Below are positions 12,631-23,600 of a stretch of 64,000 nucleotides of DNA, one piece after another. Positions within the stretch are counted from its first letter, which is position 1, and each line of letters starts with the position of its first letter. A program made the translations under genes and the position numbers. The notes under the pieces were generated by a model, which had not been told where the DNA came from, ran no database searches, and was given only the letters and a program-made list of their open reading frames with translations. Origin of the DNA: Przewalskia tangutica (Eukaryota > Streptophyta > Magnoliopsida > Solanales > Solanaceae); contig CM056728.1 of assembly GCA_029844215.1 (NCBI GenBank), positions 930,001-994,000 on the forward strand, given 5' to 3'.

Positions 12631-13438
12631 CACCTTCACTACCGCATACTGCGCAGGGTGATCGTGATTAGAAAGCGGTAGAGACAGTATATCCTTAACC
12701 TCTGTAGTTTTGTATCTTGATGTGTTTTAGTGTTATGTTCGGATAGCTTTGTGCTAAATGTGATTTAGACACCAGTTATTGTAGAAGGGTAAGTATGGGG
12801 GCATGGTAAGTGTGAACCCTAGACTGTCACGATTGAGACCTTAGAGGTAAGGTCGTCTTGAGTAAAAGATTCGTTTTATGTTTGACCTTTATCAGAGTGC
12901 GTAGTATACGTGGGTTTTATTTGTGTGATAAGTCCATGGGTAGTGTGAGATGGAAGTGGTAGCTTTCATGATGTGATTTAGCGGATTGTTCCGTGTCGGG
13001 AACGAGGGCTTGACGCGATTGTGGTCGGGTTGAGGGCGTCATACGGTCAACCCGTGAGTCGGATTAAGGTGGGTCAGTTCTGGGTGGTCCCGCCAGTGGT
13101 AGGGTCACGAGGATGCTAGGCCCAAGTTTGTATGATCATCGTATGAGTTCGTGGACGCGTTCGACCGAGCGGTTCGTAAAGGGAATGGCCTTAAGGAAGT
13201 TTGAGGTTAGTAAGATGACCAAGTTGGAGGTAGTGACTCGAGATTTTTGGGAACGGAGTAATGACCGAAGTATGGTACGTCTTGGGAGAGTTCAAGTGTT
13301 CGAGAAGCGGCACGACGAGTAAGGCGAAGAGAACGCGTGTGTTATTTCGCGCTGCCAGGCGTTGACAACTTGTTAGAGGAACTTCATCGATATCCGCTTG
13401 AGAAGGAACATTCGGGACGAATGTTTCTGCGAGGAGAA

Positions 13439-13874
13439 TGTTATACCCCGTATTCTCGTGGTATGTATGCGAGGGCGACGCATTTGCGAGAGCACGATGT
13501 AAAAATTGGAAAGAAAGAAAGAGTGATTCTTCCACGGAAAAAGTTTCCGGTTTTGTAAGGAAAATGTTCGTTGAAGGAATTGGGTTCCCGATTTGGAATT
13601 TGGGCTTCTTAGATTATATTAGAATTATGAAATTTTATTTTCTGGAAATGGTCACGTGGGCCCACTGAGAAATTTACGGTTTGTGGCCCACTTTGTTTTC
13701 GAGATTTTGGCCATTGTGGATATTTTTCTAAGACGCTTTATGAGGGCCAATAGGAGGGTGACACGTGTCACCCCGCCAGTGGCTTGGCCGAATGACATTT
13801 GTGCACAACACCCGGTTAGAGTCGTTTTTTTGACGAAACGTTTTACATAACTTGCGAGGGGAAAATTCCGGCTA
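13439..13874 (+). repeat. LTR copy 3, truncated after 436 bp
   Basis: Matches the first 436 bases of LTR 1 and 2 up to 'aattccggcta', then switches without a gap to hAT transposase coding sequence. The TATA box and primer site are absent. Confidence 0.85.
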
Positions 13875-14345
13875 GTCTAGTTCTGGTTCTGTGTCTACAC
13901 CTGCAGGATTCAATGATGATGACGATGAAGAAGAGTCTTTAGACATATGGAGCACTTTTACAACACAACCAACCACAAGCCGATCTTGCGATGAGATGCA
14001 ATTTTATTTGCAAAAGCCAGCGGAGCCGAAGAAATTTTTTGACCCTTTACAATGGTGGCAGGATAACAAAAGGCAATTCCCGGTACTTGCAGCGATGGCC
14101 CGAGATGTTCTTAATGTGTCGATCTCAACAGTGGCTTCTGAAAGTGCATTTAGCCAAGCACGAGATCAAATAGGAGACACACGCCACTATCAGTGGAAAC
14201 ACATTAAGTGTTAGTCCGCAAGGGATTGGATCGATCGAGAGAAGAAATCAAGGATGTGGAGACGTTAATTCTCCTAAGATGAAGAAATAGACAATATTTT
14301 GGAAGGCGGGAGCGGGATCGGAATTAATACTCCGATTTAGAGGCT
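13875..14345 (+). pseudogene. hAT transposase C-terminal fragment (dimerisation domain)
   Basis: An acidic linker (DDDDEEES, from 13915) is followed by FDPLQWWQDNKRQFPVLAAMARDVL and ASESAFSQARDQIGD, the signature of the hAT C-terminal dimerisation domain of the plant RICESLEEPER/Ac type. After about 14185 the frame shifts and the tail (GNTLSVS...NQG...DEEIDNILEG) continues in another frame to about 14340. The N-terminal zinc finger and catalytic parts are missing, cut off at the LTR 3 junction. Confidence 0.85.
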
Positions 14346-14760
14346 ATGAGCATAACAAAGTCAATCAACCGATATATTACGAAGAACTTGCAAAAAGGAT
14401 GCATAATATGTAAATAAAATTATTATTACTTCATTATGTACTCTTATTAACATTATGAAAGTTCAAAAGTTAACATCTTATCATTAGTTTTAATTTTACT
14501 ATCTATTTAGTTGTTAATTTGTTATTACTTATTTGTTAACTTATATCTTCTAATCTAATAAATTAATAAAAGTATAATTACAAATTTACAATATAAAGTT
14601 ACAAACTATAAAGTATAAAGTTATAAACTATAAAATAAAAAGTTAACTTTAAAGTTTCAATTTTAATATATACAACTAAATTATATATTATATTATTATA
14701 TTACATATTTAAATTGAATTTAGTTTATATTATAGAAAATAAATACTAGAAATAAAAAAA
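14346..14760. other. A/T-rich tail region of the hAT remnant
   Basis: About 80% A/T with runs of 'aaagtataaagttataaact'. No gene, RNA or clear repeat beyond low complexity. Confidence 0.5.
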
Positions 14761-14908
14761 TAACCGACTTTGGACCGTTTGACCTAACCGCACGACCAAC
14801 TCGAATCGGTGACGAGCCGGACCGTTGGCGTTGTCCAGAGTCCCAGGACCGGTGAATCGGTCCTAACCGTTAAACTTGAGAAGGCTACGGTCCGATCGGT
14901 CACCCTTA
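14761..14908 (+). repeat. Probable hAT subterminal region and end
   Basis: A G/C-rich island carries repeated GGACCG/CGGTCC motifs and ends in 'cggtcacccttag'. Clusters of short inverted motifs near a terminus ending CACCCTTA are usual for hAT elements. It sits at the expected 3' side of the transposase fragment at 13875-14345. Confidence 0.45.
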
Positions 14909-14939
14909 GCCACCTTTACTTGTACCTAACTTAGTATTG

Positions 14940-15086
14940 TAATATTACCATAAGTGTAGATTTAGTCTCCTTATAGAATAGGGGTTTAGATGTAAAGTAG
15001 GAATAGAATTCTCATATCGTAACTTGTATATATATGTCTTTCATTAATAAGAATAATCAAGGAATTAATTCTTTCAGACTTATCGG
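14940..15086 (+). repeat. Copia-type LTR end, partial
   Basis: Ends in 'cattaataagaataatcaaggaattaattctttcag' and aligns with 15590-15727, in the same orientation. No primer site follows this copy. The 15090-15540 stretch between the two is A/T-rich with no gene. Confidence 0.45.
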
Positions 15087-15540
15087 CTTTTAAATATATT
15101 AATCCACTAATCAACTGATAAGATATCGATCGGTTAGGTGTTGAGTTATTAATTATCGGATGCTTATTTGGCGGTATATCGATTAAATCTAAAAACAATA
15201 AAATTATTGAGTCGACCTTGCTTTTCAGGTTGAAAATTAAATTAATTTCTTCAACACCGAATAAGTTTTCTCTTAGCAAGAGTTTGGAACTGAATTTTCA
15301 TTTTGTAATAGAATCAAATAGTTTTAAAATCTAATCCTGTCCTACTAATGGGTTAACGACAGAGAAGCTGATAGTATTAGCTTCTGTGATATACTATCAA
15401 TTTATTTTATTGTGATTCGCTGTGTACTATAGAGCAACTGAGTTTTAGCTTAAAATTTAATATGCTTTGCCATAGAATCCATGGAACATAGAGTAAATAA
15501 CTTGTTAAATGAACCGTGTATACATGCCTAGTATACACGA

Positions 15541-15745
15541 TATTTGACCATAATTGGGGTATAAGTTTTTGTATATAATTACTTGTACTCTTACTATAAT
15601 TGTATAGTTAGTCTCTAAATAGATTAGGATTTTAGGAGTAGAATAGAAAAATAATTTTCCTATTATGTAACTTGTATATATACCCCTTTCATTAATGAAA
15701 ATAATCAAGAGATTATTTCTTTCATGATATCAAGAGTCTAGGTTA
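15541..15745 (+). repeat. Copia-type LTR end with primer-site-like sequence
   Basis: Contains 'aacttgtatatatacccctttcattaatgaaaataatcaagag', ends TTTCTTTCA at about 15725, and is followed by 'tgatatcaagagtctagg', close to the TGGTATCAGAGCCTAGG primer site of Copia elements. The LTR therefore reads on plus, yet the next coding sequence is antisense. Confidence 0.5.
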
Positions 15746-16520
15746 ATTTTTTTCTCCCAAAATTCCAAATTTTCATGCACTATTACCGAGATCAAATGTT
15801 TGAATCTTCGCATTCCAATCTTGTGTACCATCTTTTCGAAAGTTGCAGTTGGTAGAGACTTGGTCAACAAATTAGTCATATTATCACTTGAACGAATCTG
15901 TTGCACGTTGATATCACCATCCTTTTGGAGCTCGTGTGTGAAGAATAATTTTGGTGAAATATGTTTTGTCCTGTCTTCTTTTATGAATACTCCCTTCAAT
16001 TGAGCAATGCATGCTGCATTATTTTCATATAAGGTTGTGGGTACTTTGTCACATTTCAAACCACATTTATTTCCAAGAGATTCAAATTAGTCCTAACGTC
16101 AATTGAATTTATTGATATTTCTTCATTTTCTTGAGTTTGTGGTTTATTCATTTCTTCAAGAATATCAGGATTGATCAAATCTTGTATTTCTTTCTTAGTG
16201 TCATCTTGATCATTTATTTTTCTTTTTCTAGGATTCTGATCCTTAGAACTCATTGGTATGTCACGCTTAAGGCGTGCTTTGGACTCATTTGTTATGACAC
16301 TAGTAGGATGGTCCTACATAGACATCAATTCGAATTGGGACATTCTTTGCATGGATATGTGATTTGGTAATTCTTTTCAAATCTGTAAATGCGTCTGACA
16401 TTTGATTTGCTATTTTATGCAAGTGAATAATCTTTTGGACCTCTTTCTCACAAATAGAAGCACGTCGATCAAGATGAGACAATGATGGATTATCCCGCAA
16501 ATTTTTCCTTTTTATTTCAT
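15746..16520 (-). pseudogene. Antisense Copia hinge joined to RNase H, RT deleted
   Basis: On the minus strand, 16500-16062 holds the linker between integrase and RT: a NPSLSHLD...CEKEVQKIIHL block, DAFTDLKRITKSHI, and SSKDQNPRKRK. At about 16060 this joins directly to an RNase H tail (ENNAACIAQLK, EDRTKHI, LTKSLP), which runs to about 15746. The RT domain expected between them, roughly a kilobase, is missing. Frames differ between the parts. Dead fragment. Confidence 0.82.
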
Positions 16521-16859
16521 TATTCTCTCTCCCTAATTTTGAAAAAATTGTCTCGTCAAATCGTTATAGTTTTCAGAGTTGCTTCGCTCCTTTCCTTTTA
16601 TAATAAAGGAAAGTGGTCATCTAGCTATTTCTACACCTTCTAATCGACCTGAACAACATATACGGATCCCCTCCACCTTTTTTTTCATTACTAATGGAAT
16701 ATCTTCACTATTTTACTAAAAATAGAACGAAATGATCTTGCAATATGCAGTTGATCTTATTTCAGTATCTATGTGTAAGAAATAAATTATATCATGCTTA
16801 TAGTTATAGCAAGATAAATAAATACATCAATTGAACAAATATATGGTACTTCATGACCA
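16521..16859. other. Non-coding repeat debris
   Basis: A/T-rich, with no recognisable domain on either strand. It lies between two antisense Copia fragments and is probably part of their decay. Confidence 0.35.
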
Positions 16860-17200
16860 ATTTAATTTTCTCATTTCAATTTGTTTTAGCATGTAGTCTA
16901 CTGCTTTTCGAAAACTCTTCAAAAACTCCAATAATATTCAAGTCAGCAACTTGCACAACATTATGATAGTTTTTGAATATCATAAAGGGATAAGGGTAAA
17001 CATAGTCATCTTTGTATCCTTCATCAATAAATATTTATTAAGGTGATTTCAGTACATAAACCTTAGTTCATTTAATCCGTTTAAGGATTACAAACAAGTT
17101 TTTCAATCACTTGTATATGCTTCAGACATTTTGAATCTTTCAAACAATTTCATATAATTTTTTTCACGTAAGACATATAGGATGAGACAATTTTCATTTA
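16860..17200 (-). pseudogene. Antisense Copia reverse transcriptase fragment
   Basis: Reading minus from about 17200: FERFKMSEA, then about 17036-16862 EGYKDDYVYPYPFMIF followed by VVQVADLNIIGVFEEFRKAVDYM. This aligns with the Copia RT region around the catalytic YVDD, here changed to VADL, so the active aspartate pair is lost. Stops lie between the blocks. Confidence 0.65.
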
Positions 17201-17859
17201 GTATTTAATTTACATAACATCTTCTGATGTCAGGACTGCATGTTTAGTAAATTTATCCTTACCAAGATATATCTACTTGGTAATTATTTCTACATCATCA
17301 TGTTTTAAGAGACATAAAATTCAGATCCTCATAATATTATACAATATTGCGCACTATATTGTATCAAAGATATCGTCGACGAGATATCATTTTATATCGA
17401 TTTGCAATTAGACATAACTTATTGAGATCTTATCACTTCATTGTTTTTCAGGTATCTGAACCTCGTATGAGATTTTATGAAGTGTTATGTCATAGTTTCT
17501 TCAAGAGCACATTGTCTCCTTATTATGATATTTTAATCATTTGCTCCTCTCATTTTTCAAGAATTATTGCATTTGAAACTGATTTGTCTACCATGCTTCA
17601 CGCATATTGTAAAACTCGTTCTTCAAGGACATTTAGGTGCATCTTGCAAGTTGCAACTGTAATATGAAATAGTTGGGTCAGCAAATGCTTCTAGCATTTG
17701 ACTTGAATTATCGTTTGAATAAGGATCATACTGATGATAATTCACAACATATTTCCTAGCTGTTTAACCCCCCTTGTGTTAGAAAAACTAACATACATTT
17801 TCACATTTTTTAGGAAATTCATCTGTGTGCATCGTGGTAGATTCATTAATTATATATCG

Positions 17860-18260
17860 CACATAAAAAATTATTAGATGAAAACATTTTGGTTCATGAC
17901 CTTGAACCAATTATGAGGGGAGGATTTATCATAATTTATTGGTCTGAAGCATACAAACGTCGTTGTATGCAATATATCATATCTCAGACCATGAAACTTT
18001 ATTCTCATAAGCAATGATTTAGCTATCTACTGGAGGGAATTCAACGTTAAACCAATTTGAATATCAACCAACATTATCAAGATGAATTGTCTTGATTACA
18101 TAATATGAAAATTGTGTTCTCAACTCAATTATTTTGAGCAAGCAACTTCGTAAATGTCAAACTGAAGATTGACAATAAATGCACATGTGATCGCCTCATA
18201 TATGCATCTATTTAAGGCATCACATTGCAGGTGAACGAGCCCTTATTCACCTTTTATATT
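17860..18260 (-). pseudogene. Antisense Copia integrase fragment
   Basis: Reading minus from about 18250, broken frames give GPFTCNVMPLIDAYMRRSH, then FTKLLAQ, then LMRIKFHGLRYDILH and FRPINYDKSSP. These match the integrase core of the same Copia type as the neighbouring hinge. Many stops. Recognised by motif order only. Confidence 0.5.
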
Positions 18261-18954
18261 TTTCAGAATTTAGTGAATTCAATTCCAACATTAGCTGGTG
18301 TAATCAACTTATCATGAGAACAAACAAATTAATTCTTGAATAATCTTCTAGTTCTTCAATATATTTCGAATACAAACTTAACACATCAGATATTTAAATC
18401 AGGACGACCAAAATTGTCACGTCAATTGATAAAATTATTTGTACGAGTAAACTTCAAGTTTACTCTGATGAGTGTTATTTATTTTAATAAACGTATGGTT
18501 TACTATTGCATGAGATTTTATATCAATAAACTTCAGATTTATTGTAGCATGTGATTTCATCATTCTTATTTTTGTGTAGTATAATTTGGAGAATAAAGAG
18601 GGTAACCATTCAAAAACATATTTCTTACCCACTATGATTTTGTAGATATATAATCCTCCAATCATTTATAGATTCAATAAGATAGCAATTTACTTTGGTG
18701 AACTTCAAATTTACTATAACTTGTGTTTTGATCATAACAACTTCGTATATTGCAATCTAGAACGACTGACATAATAGTAACTCGTCGGGAGCTTTCAATT
18801 TATTTTTCATAATCAGATATTGTTTGTACACTACTGGTGTCATGATTCTTGTAGATCAACTATTAGGCTCTTCTTGAGATGTTGATCATTAATTTTGTAC
18901 TATCAAATATTTCTTAGACAATTTTTTTAATGTCTTACTAATTCAGTTTCAAAG

Positions 18955-19590
18955 TTCAACTTCTTCGAAAGTAAAGTTCAAATATTTACAATATTCAAGA
19001 GTAAAGTTCAAAATCTTACCACTTCAAGAGTAAACTATTATTTCACGAGTAAATTTCAGAGTTTTACTACTTCTAGAGTAAATTTAAAATTATTTACTAA
19101 TTCAAGACTAAATTTCAGAATCCTACTACTTCGGGAGCAGATTTCAGAGTTGTACTACTTCAGGAGTAGAACTCAGAGTCATACTACTTTTGGAGTAAAA
19201 TTCGAAGTATTATTAATTTGGGAGTAGAGTTCTACTACTTTAGGAGTAGAGTTCAAAACTTTACTACTTCGAGAGTAGAATTTAAAATTTGCTATTTCGG
19301 AAGTAAATTTCTGAGTTTACTACTTTAGTTACCACAACATTTATTCGGCATTAGAATATTAAACATGGTCAACACAAAATACATAAAAAAGGGTTTACAC
19401 ATAATAATTCAAATGGACTTTTGGCCAAAACAAAATAGCATAATAGGTCAAAGTTTTATTATTTAAGGAGTAGACTTTAAAATTTGTCACTTCGAGAGCA
19501 AATTTCTGAATTTGCTATTTCATGAGTAAATTTATGAGCTATTTCATGAGCAGATTTTTGAGTTTACTACTTCAGGAGTAAAACATTGAA
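18955..19590. repeat. Degenerate minisatellite, about 28-31 bp period
   Basis: Roughly 20 diverged copies of a unit like 'ttcagagtttactacttcaggagtaaa' occur at 18955-19330 and again, after a gap, at 19440-19590. Shorter related 'taaacttcagatttatt' motifs appear at 18440-18720. No open frame runs through it. It lies between an antisense Copia integrase and a possible antisense LTR end, so it may belong to that element. Confidence 0.75.
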
Positions 19591-19904
19591 TATTTAGAAT
19601 ATTTTTTTCTCAATTGTTCTATCTTTTCTAGAGGTGAGTCGTGATAACTTCACAACCAAAAGCACTTCGGTATTTATAATCTTTACTAAATATCACATTC
19701 GATTCAGGGAATGGATATGTATTTGTAACCTTTATCAACATAATCATTTGATCGTGTCTTAACCATGTCAAATTATGATTGCTTAGAACCTTTTTAAGAT
19801 GCCTCTCGTTCAACCTTTTTTCCACCGGAATAATTGTACACCGACGACATGTTATTTTTAACAAGAAAATTAATTTTAATTTAACAAATTAGAGGTTCGT
19901 GCTG

Positions 19905-20110
19905 ATAAAGTGTTATAAAATAATAAACTAAAGAAAGAATATTTGTAGACAAAGAGAGAAGGAATCTCTTATTTCTTTTGAGGGCTGAAATACAATGAGA
20001 GAAACATCTTTATTTATATGAGAGAATTGATTTGATCCCAAAGTTATTAACCTTAATATTTTTTCTAAAGATATACATCACAATATATGATAATATCTAT
20101 AACACATATA
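19905..20110 (-). repeat. Possible antisense LTR end
   Basis: On the minus strand a TATA-like 'catataaataaag' (about 20010) is followed by a leader and 'ttataacactttatcagcacgaacctc' near 19900. The pattern of TATA box, short leader and 'cagcacga' resembles a Copia LTR end for the antisense fragments to the left. Tentative. Confidence 0.3.
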
Positions 20111-20330
20111 TACAAAAAAAGAATAATATTTTTCATATTTAGTAATATAATTTCTAGCAACATAAATTTTAATGAGTTATTTTAATTTAGTTACTAGTAC
20201 TTTTTTTAAAATTGTTTTTATCATAAGGATAGAAAAGGAGAAAATGGGAAAGAATTACAATGTGGATTCGAAGTGGAACCCTCACAAATAAGATTAAATT
20301 TGAGGTACTAGTACTTCATTACAATTAATA

Positions 20331-20629
20331 TTGATTTCATCCAACTCCAAAGCCACAAAACCACCCAGCTCCTTCCTCAACAGGGCGGCGCCGTTACCCC
20401 CACCCCCCACTCTTTGCCGCTTCACTGTACACTCCTACAACATTAGGGTCTTAAGCTTTCTTCTTCAAAAAAACATACCAAGATTCAATTTTCATCACAA
20501 AACTCAAAACCCACATATAAAATTATGTATTCTCATTTGGGTCTCAATTAATTTCCCATTTTCTTCAAAAAAAATCCACCAAGATTCAATTTTTCCATCA
20601 CAAAACTAAAAAATAACCAAAACCCAGAT
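20331..20629 (+). promoter_or_regulatory. 5' leader/promoter-proximal region of XPD with tandem duplication
   Basis: C-rich leader (20360-20420), then two copies of a roughly 65-75 bp block, 'cttcttcaaaaaaacataccaagattcaatttt...' at about 20459-20526 and 20560-20638. The second copy runs into the XPD start codon. No convincing TATA box is placed here, so the transcription start is unknown. Confidence 0.45.
20525..20551 (+). CDS. Possible upstream ORF, 8 codons
   Basis: ATG at 20525 with a stop at 20549-20551, 78 bases before the XPD start. It lies at the end of the first leader repeat, in the position matching the XPD start codon in the second repeat. Relevant only if transcription starts upstream of it. 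Confidence 0.3.
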   Translation: MYSHLGLN

Positions 20630-23600
20630 ATGAAATTCCAAATAGAAGACATAACCGTTTATTTCCCATATGATAACATATACCCAGAACAATACCAATA
20701 CATGTTAGAACTCAAGCGAGCATTAGATGCAAAAGGTCATTGTCTTCTTGAAATGCCAACTGGCACTGGTAAAACAATAGCTTTACTTTCATTAATCACA
20801 AGTTATCGCCTTTCGAAACCATCAAATCCAATTAAGCTTTTGTATTGTACAAGAACAGTACATGAAATGGAAAAGACATTAGCTGAGCTTAAATTATTGT
20901 ATAATTATCAGTTAGGGGAGTTCGGGCCGGGGGCCCGGATGCTTGCAATCGGACTTTCGTCGAGAAAGAATTTGTGTGTGAACCCGAATGTTGTTAGTGG
21001 TGAGAATAGGGATAGTGTGGATGCTGGTTGTAGGAAGTTGACTGCTAGTTGGGTTAGAGCAATTTCTGTTGAGAACCCTAATGTGCCTACATGTCCGTTT
21101 TTCGAGAATTATGATGCTGCTGATAAGGCTGGTACTTCTACTTTGCCTGCTGGTGTTTATACTTTGCAGGTAGATCTCTCAAACACCTTGTTTGATGGTT
21201 GTTACATATTGTTTCGTAATATATTGTATTGTATTGTGTTGTAGTGTACTGGATTGTTTTGATCACCTTGTTTGAATGGTTGTTACATATTGTTTTGTAA
21301 TGTATCGTATTATATTGTATTACATTGTATTGTACTGGATTGTTTTGATGAATACGACGTTTATATAGAGTGTGTCGATTTCTGTCGTTATATAATGCCA
21401 CACATCAACAATATGAAGAATAAACTTACAATATTATAAAGAAAAGTATGGTACGGCATAGAATTATTACAAAAAGGGGTACGGTAAAGTATAAAATAGG
21501 ATTTTTTAATAATTAGCAAAGGCAAACTGAGAAAGAAAAAAAAACGACGCGACCACACCAAATCGGTCGTTACATAAAATGGGACATTTGGTCGTTACAT
21601 AACTATGGATTTCACGATACAATACAATAAACATTTAAGTAACAATCAAAACAAACATTGCATTTAAAGTTACAGGCTCTCAAAGCCGTCAAATCCAATT
21701 AAGCTTCTTTACTGCACAAGAACAGTACATGAAATGGAAAAAAACATTAGCTGAGCTTTAATTATTGTATAATAATCAGTTACAGCAGTTCGGGTCGGTG
21801 CCCGGATGCTGGCGATCGGGCTTTCGTCGACGAAGAATTTGTGTGTGAACCCTAATGTTGTTAGTGGTGAGAATAGGAATAGTGTGGATGCTGGTTGTAG
21901 GAAATTTAATGCTAGTTGGGTTAGAGCAATTGCTGTTGAGAACCCTGATGTGCCTACTTGTTCGTTTTTCGAGAATTATGATGCTGCTGATAAGGCTGGT
22001 ACTTCCACTTTGCCTGCTGGTGTTTATACTTTGCAGGTTTTCCCTCTCACTTACCTTTCAATCAATGTATAATTAACTATGCCTCGATCCGAAATTAGTT
22101 GTAGTTAGCTATATCAATCTTTGTTCAATGATATCTGTTGTTTGTTCCGATACTTAGGCTGCTATAGCAAAGTGATGTTATACAACAACAACATACCCAG
22201 TGAAATCCAACAATGTGGGGTCTGGAGAGGGTAGAATGTACACAGACCTCACCTCCACCTTGGTAGGTAGAGCGGCTGTTTCCGGGAGACCCTCGGCTCA
22301 AGACAAAGGCAAAGCAAAACAAAGTATGAGAAACGGTCAGACTAGAAATTAAAGCAATGTGGACATGCAGATAGTAAAAATCAAATACGCAATGATAGCG
22401 CATTCTAACTCAAAGTGCTGTTATAGAGAACATATAATATAACATAATATGAAAGATCGATTCCACAAAAAACATGACCTTATAGTGAAATGTTGTTATA
22501 GTGGATGTCTATTATAGAGAGGTCTGACTGTGTATATATAATCTAATTTGGTTTGAGAAGGGGTTTTAGAGAAACACTTGAATTTGCAGTGGTGAAGTGA
22601 GAGATGACTTGTTTCTTCATTGCATTGATTTTTTTTAGAATGGTAATGTTGTATTCCTCAGCATTAAGGACATGCTGGAGACCTCCAAAAAATTCTGGGT
22701 CCAAAACAACAAGGGAAAACTAAAGCAATTATGGAGAACCTAAAATAAAAAGTATTCTGGATGACTTGTTCAGCTTCTTCTTTCCTCTTTACACCAAAAA
22801 TAAAAAGTATTGATACAATTCTCTTTCATTTTCTGGATTGAATTAGAAGTATCCTCAAAATATCTGTTGTTTCTTTCTCTCCATATTGACCACCATGTGC
22901 AAGGTGGTATTATCTTCCACCATTTCTTTTGGCTTTTGCTTCCTCCTCTCCGTATCCATCAACTGAGTAGGTCTGCAATATGTTTTGGCATTATCCACTT
23001 AGTTTGAGACATGCTGAGAAATAGATACCATAACTGTGTTGTAACTTTGCAATGGAGAAACATGTGATTGTTGATATCCTCAGTCTCCTTGCAAAGGAAA
23101 CATCTAGAAGCAATATGGAATCCTTTCCTTTTTATTTTTCCATGAGTGAGACATGCTCTTCTAGCCACCAACCAAGTGAAACACTTTACCTTAGTAGGGA
23201 CTTTATACTTCCATATCTGTTTCATGGACCTGGTATGCCCCCTGGTTGTTCCACCACTTCCTTTTTATATAACCTGCCCACAGAGAACTTTCCATCCCTA
23301 TCATGCTTCCATCATCTTATTGTGTCTGGTTCTGTAGAAATGCCTTTAAATCCACTCAGCCCTTGTAGTAACTCAACAACTCTACCAACTTCCCAATCAT
23401 TCAAGTTTCTTCTGAATATAAGATTCCAGCCTTGAGGGGACCAAGCGTCAGCTACTGTTGCTTCTGAATTGCTGCAAAAAGAGAACAAATCAGGAAATGA
23501 GTTCATCAGAGGCTCATGTCCAAACCATTTCTCTTTCCAAAAAAGGATCTTGGTTCCATTCCCCACCCTGTAGAAAACACTTTCAGCCAGCTTAGTCCAG

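Larger units (their letters stand above)
2689..13874 (+). mobile_element. Tandem LTR-internal-LTR-internal-LTR array, gag-only Gypsy-type element
   Basis: A unit of about 5.37 kb is present twice, followed by the first 436 bases of a third LTR. LTR starts (TGTTATACCC) fall at 2689, 8069 and 13439. LTR ends (GTGACA) fall at 5879 and 11251, each followed by a TAG and a tRNA-Met-type primer site. Each internal region is about 2.19 kb and holds gag but no protease, RT or integrase. The polypurine tract precedes the second and third LTRs. This arrangement usually arises by unequal recombination between LTRs. The left flank is Copia and the right flank is hAT, so the original insertion context is lost. 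Confidence 0.88.

Noticed and set aside
16860..18260. Pararetrovirus-like insertion
   Set aside because: The readable motifs (LIDA...RRSH, ADLNIIG) fit Copia integrase and RT. No movement- or coat-protein-like sequence is seen.
18955..19590. CRISPR-like array
   Set aside because: Contiguous diverged minisatellite units without unique spacers, in plant nuclear DNA.
21806..22072. An independent small gene (MLAIGLSSTKN...)
   Set aside because: It is the open part of the duplicated XPD exon and runs past the exon border into intron.
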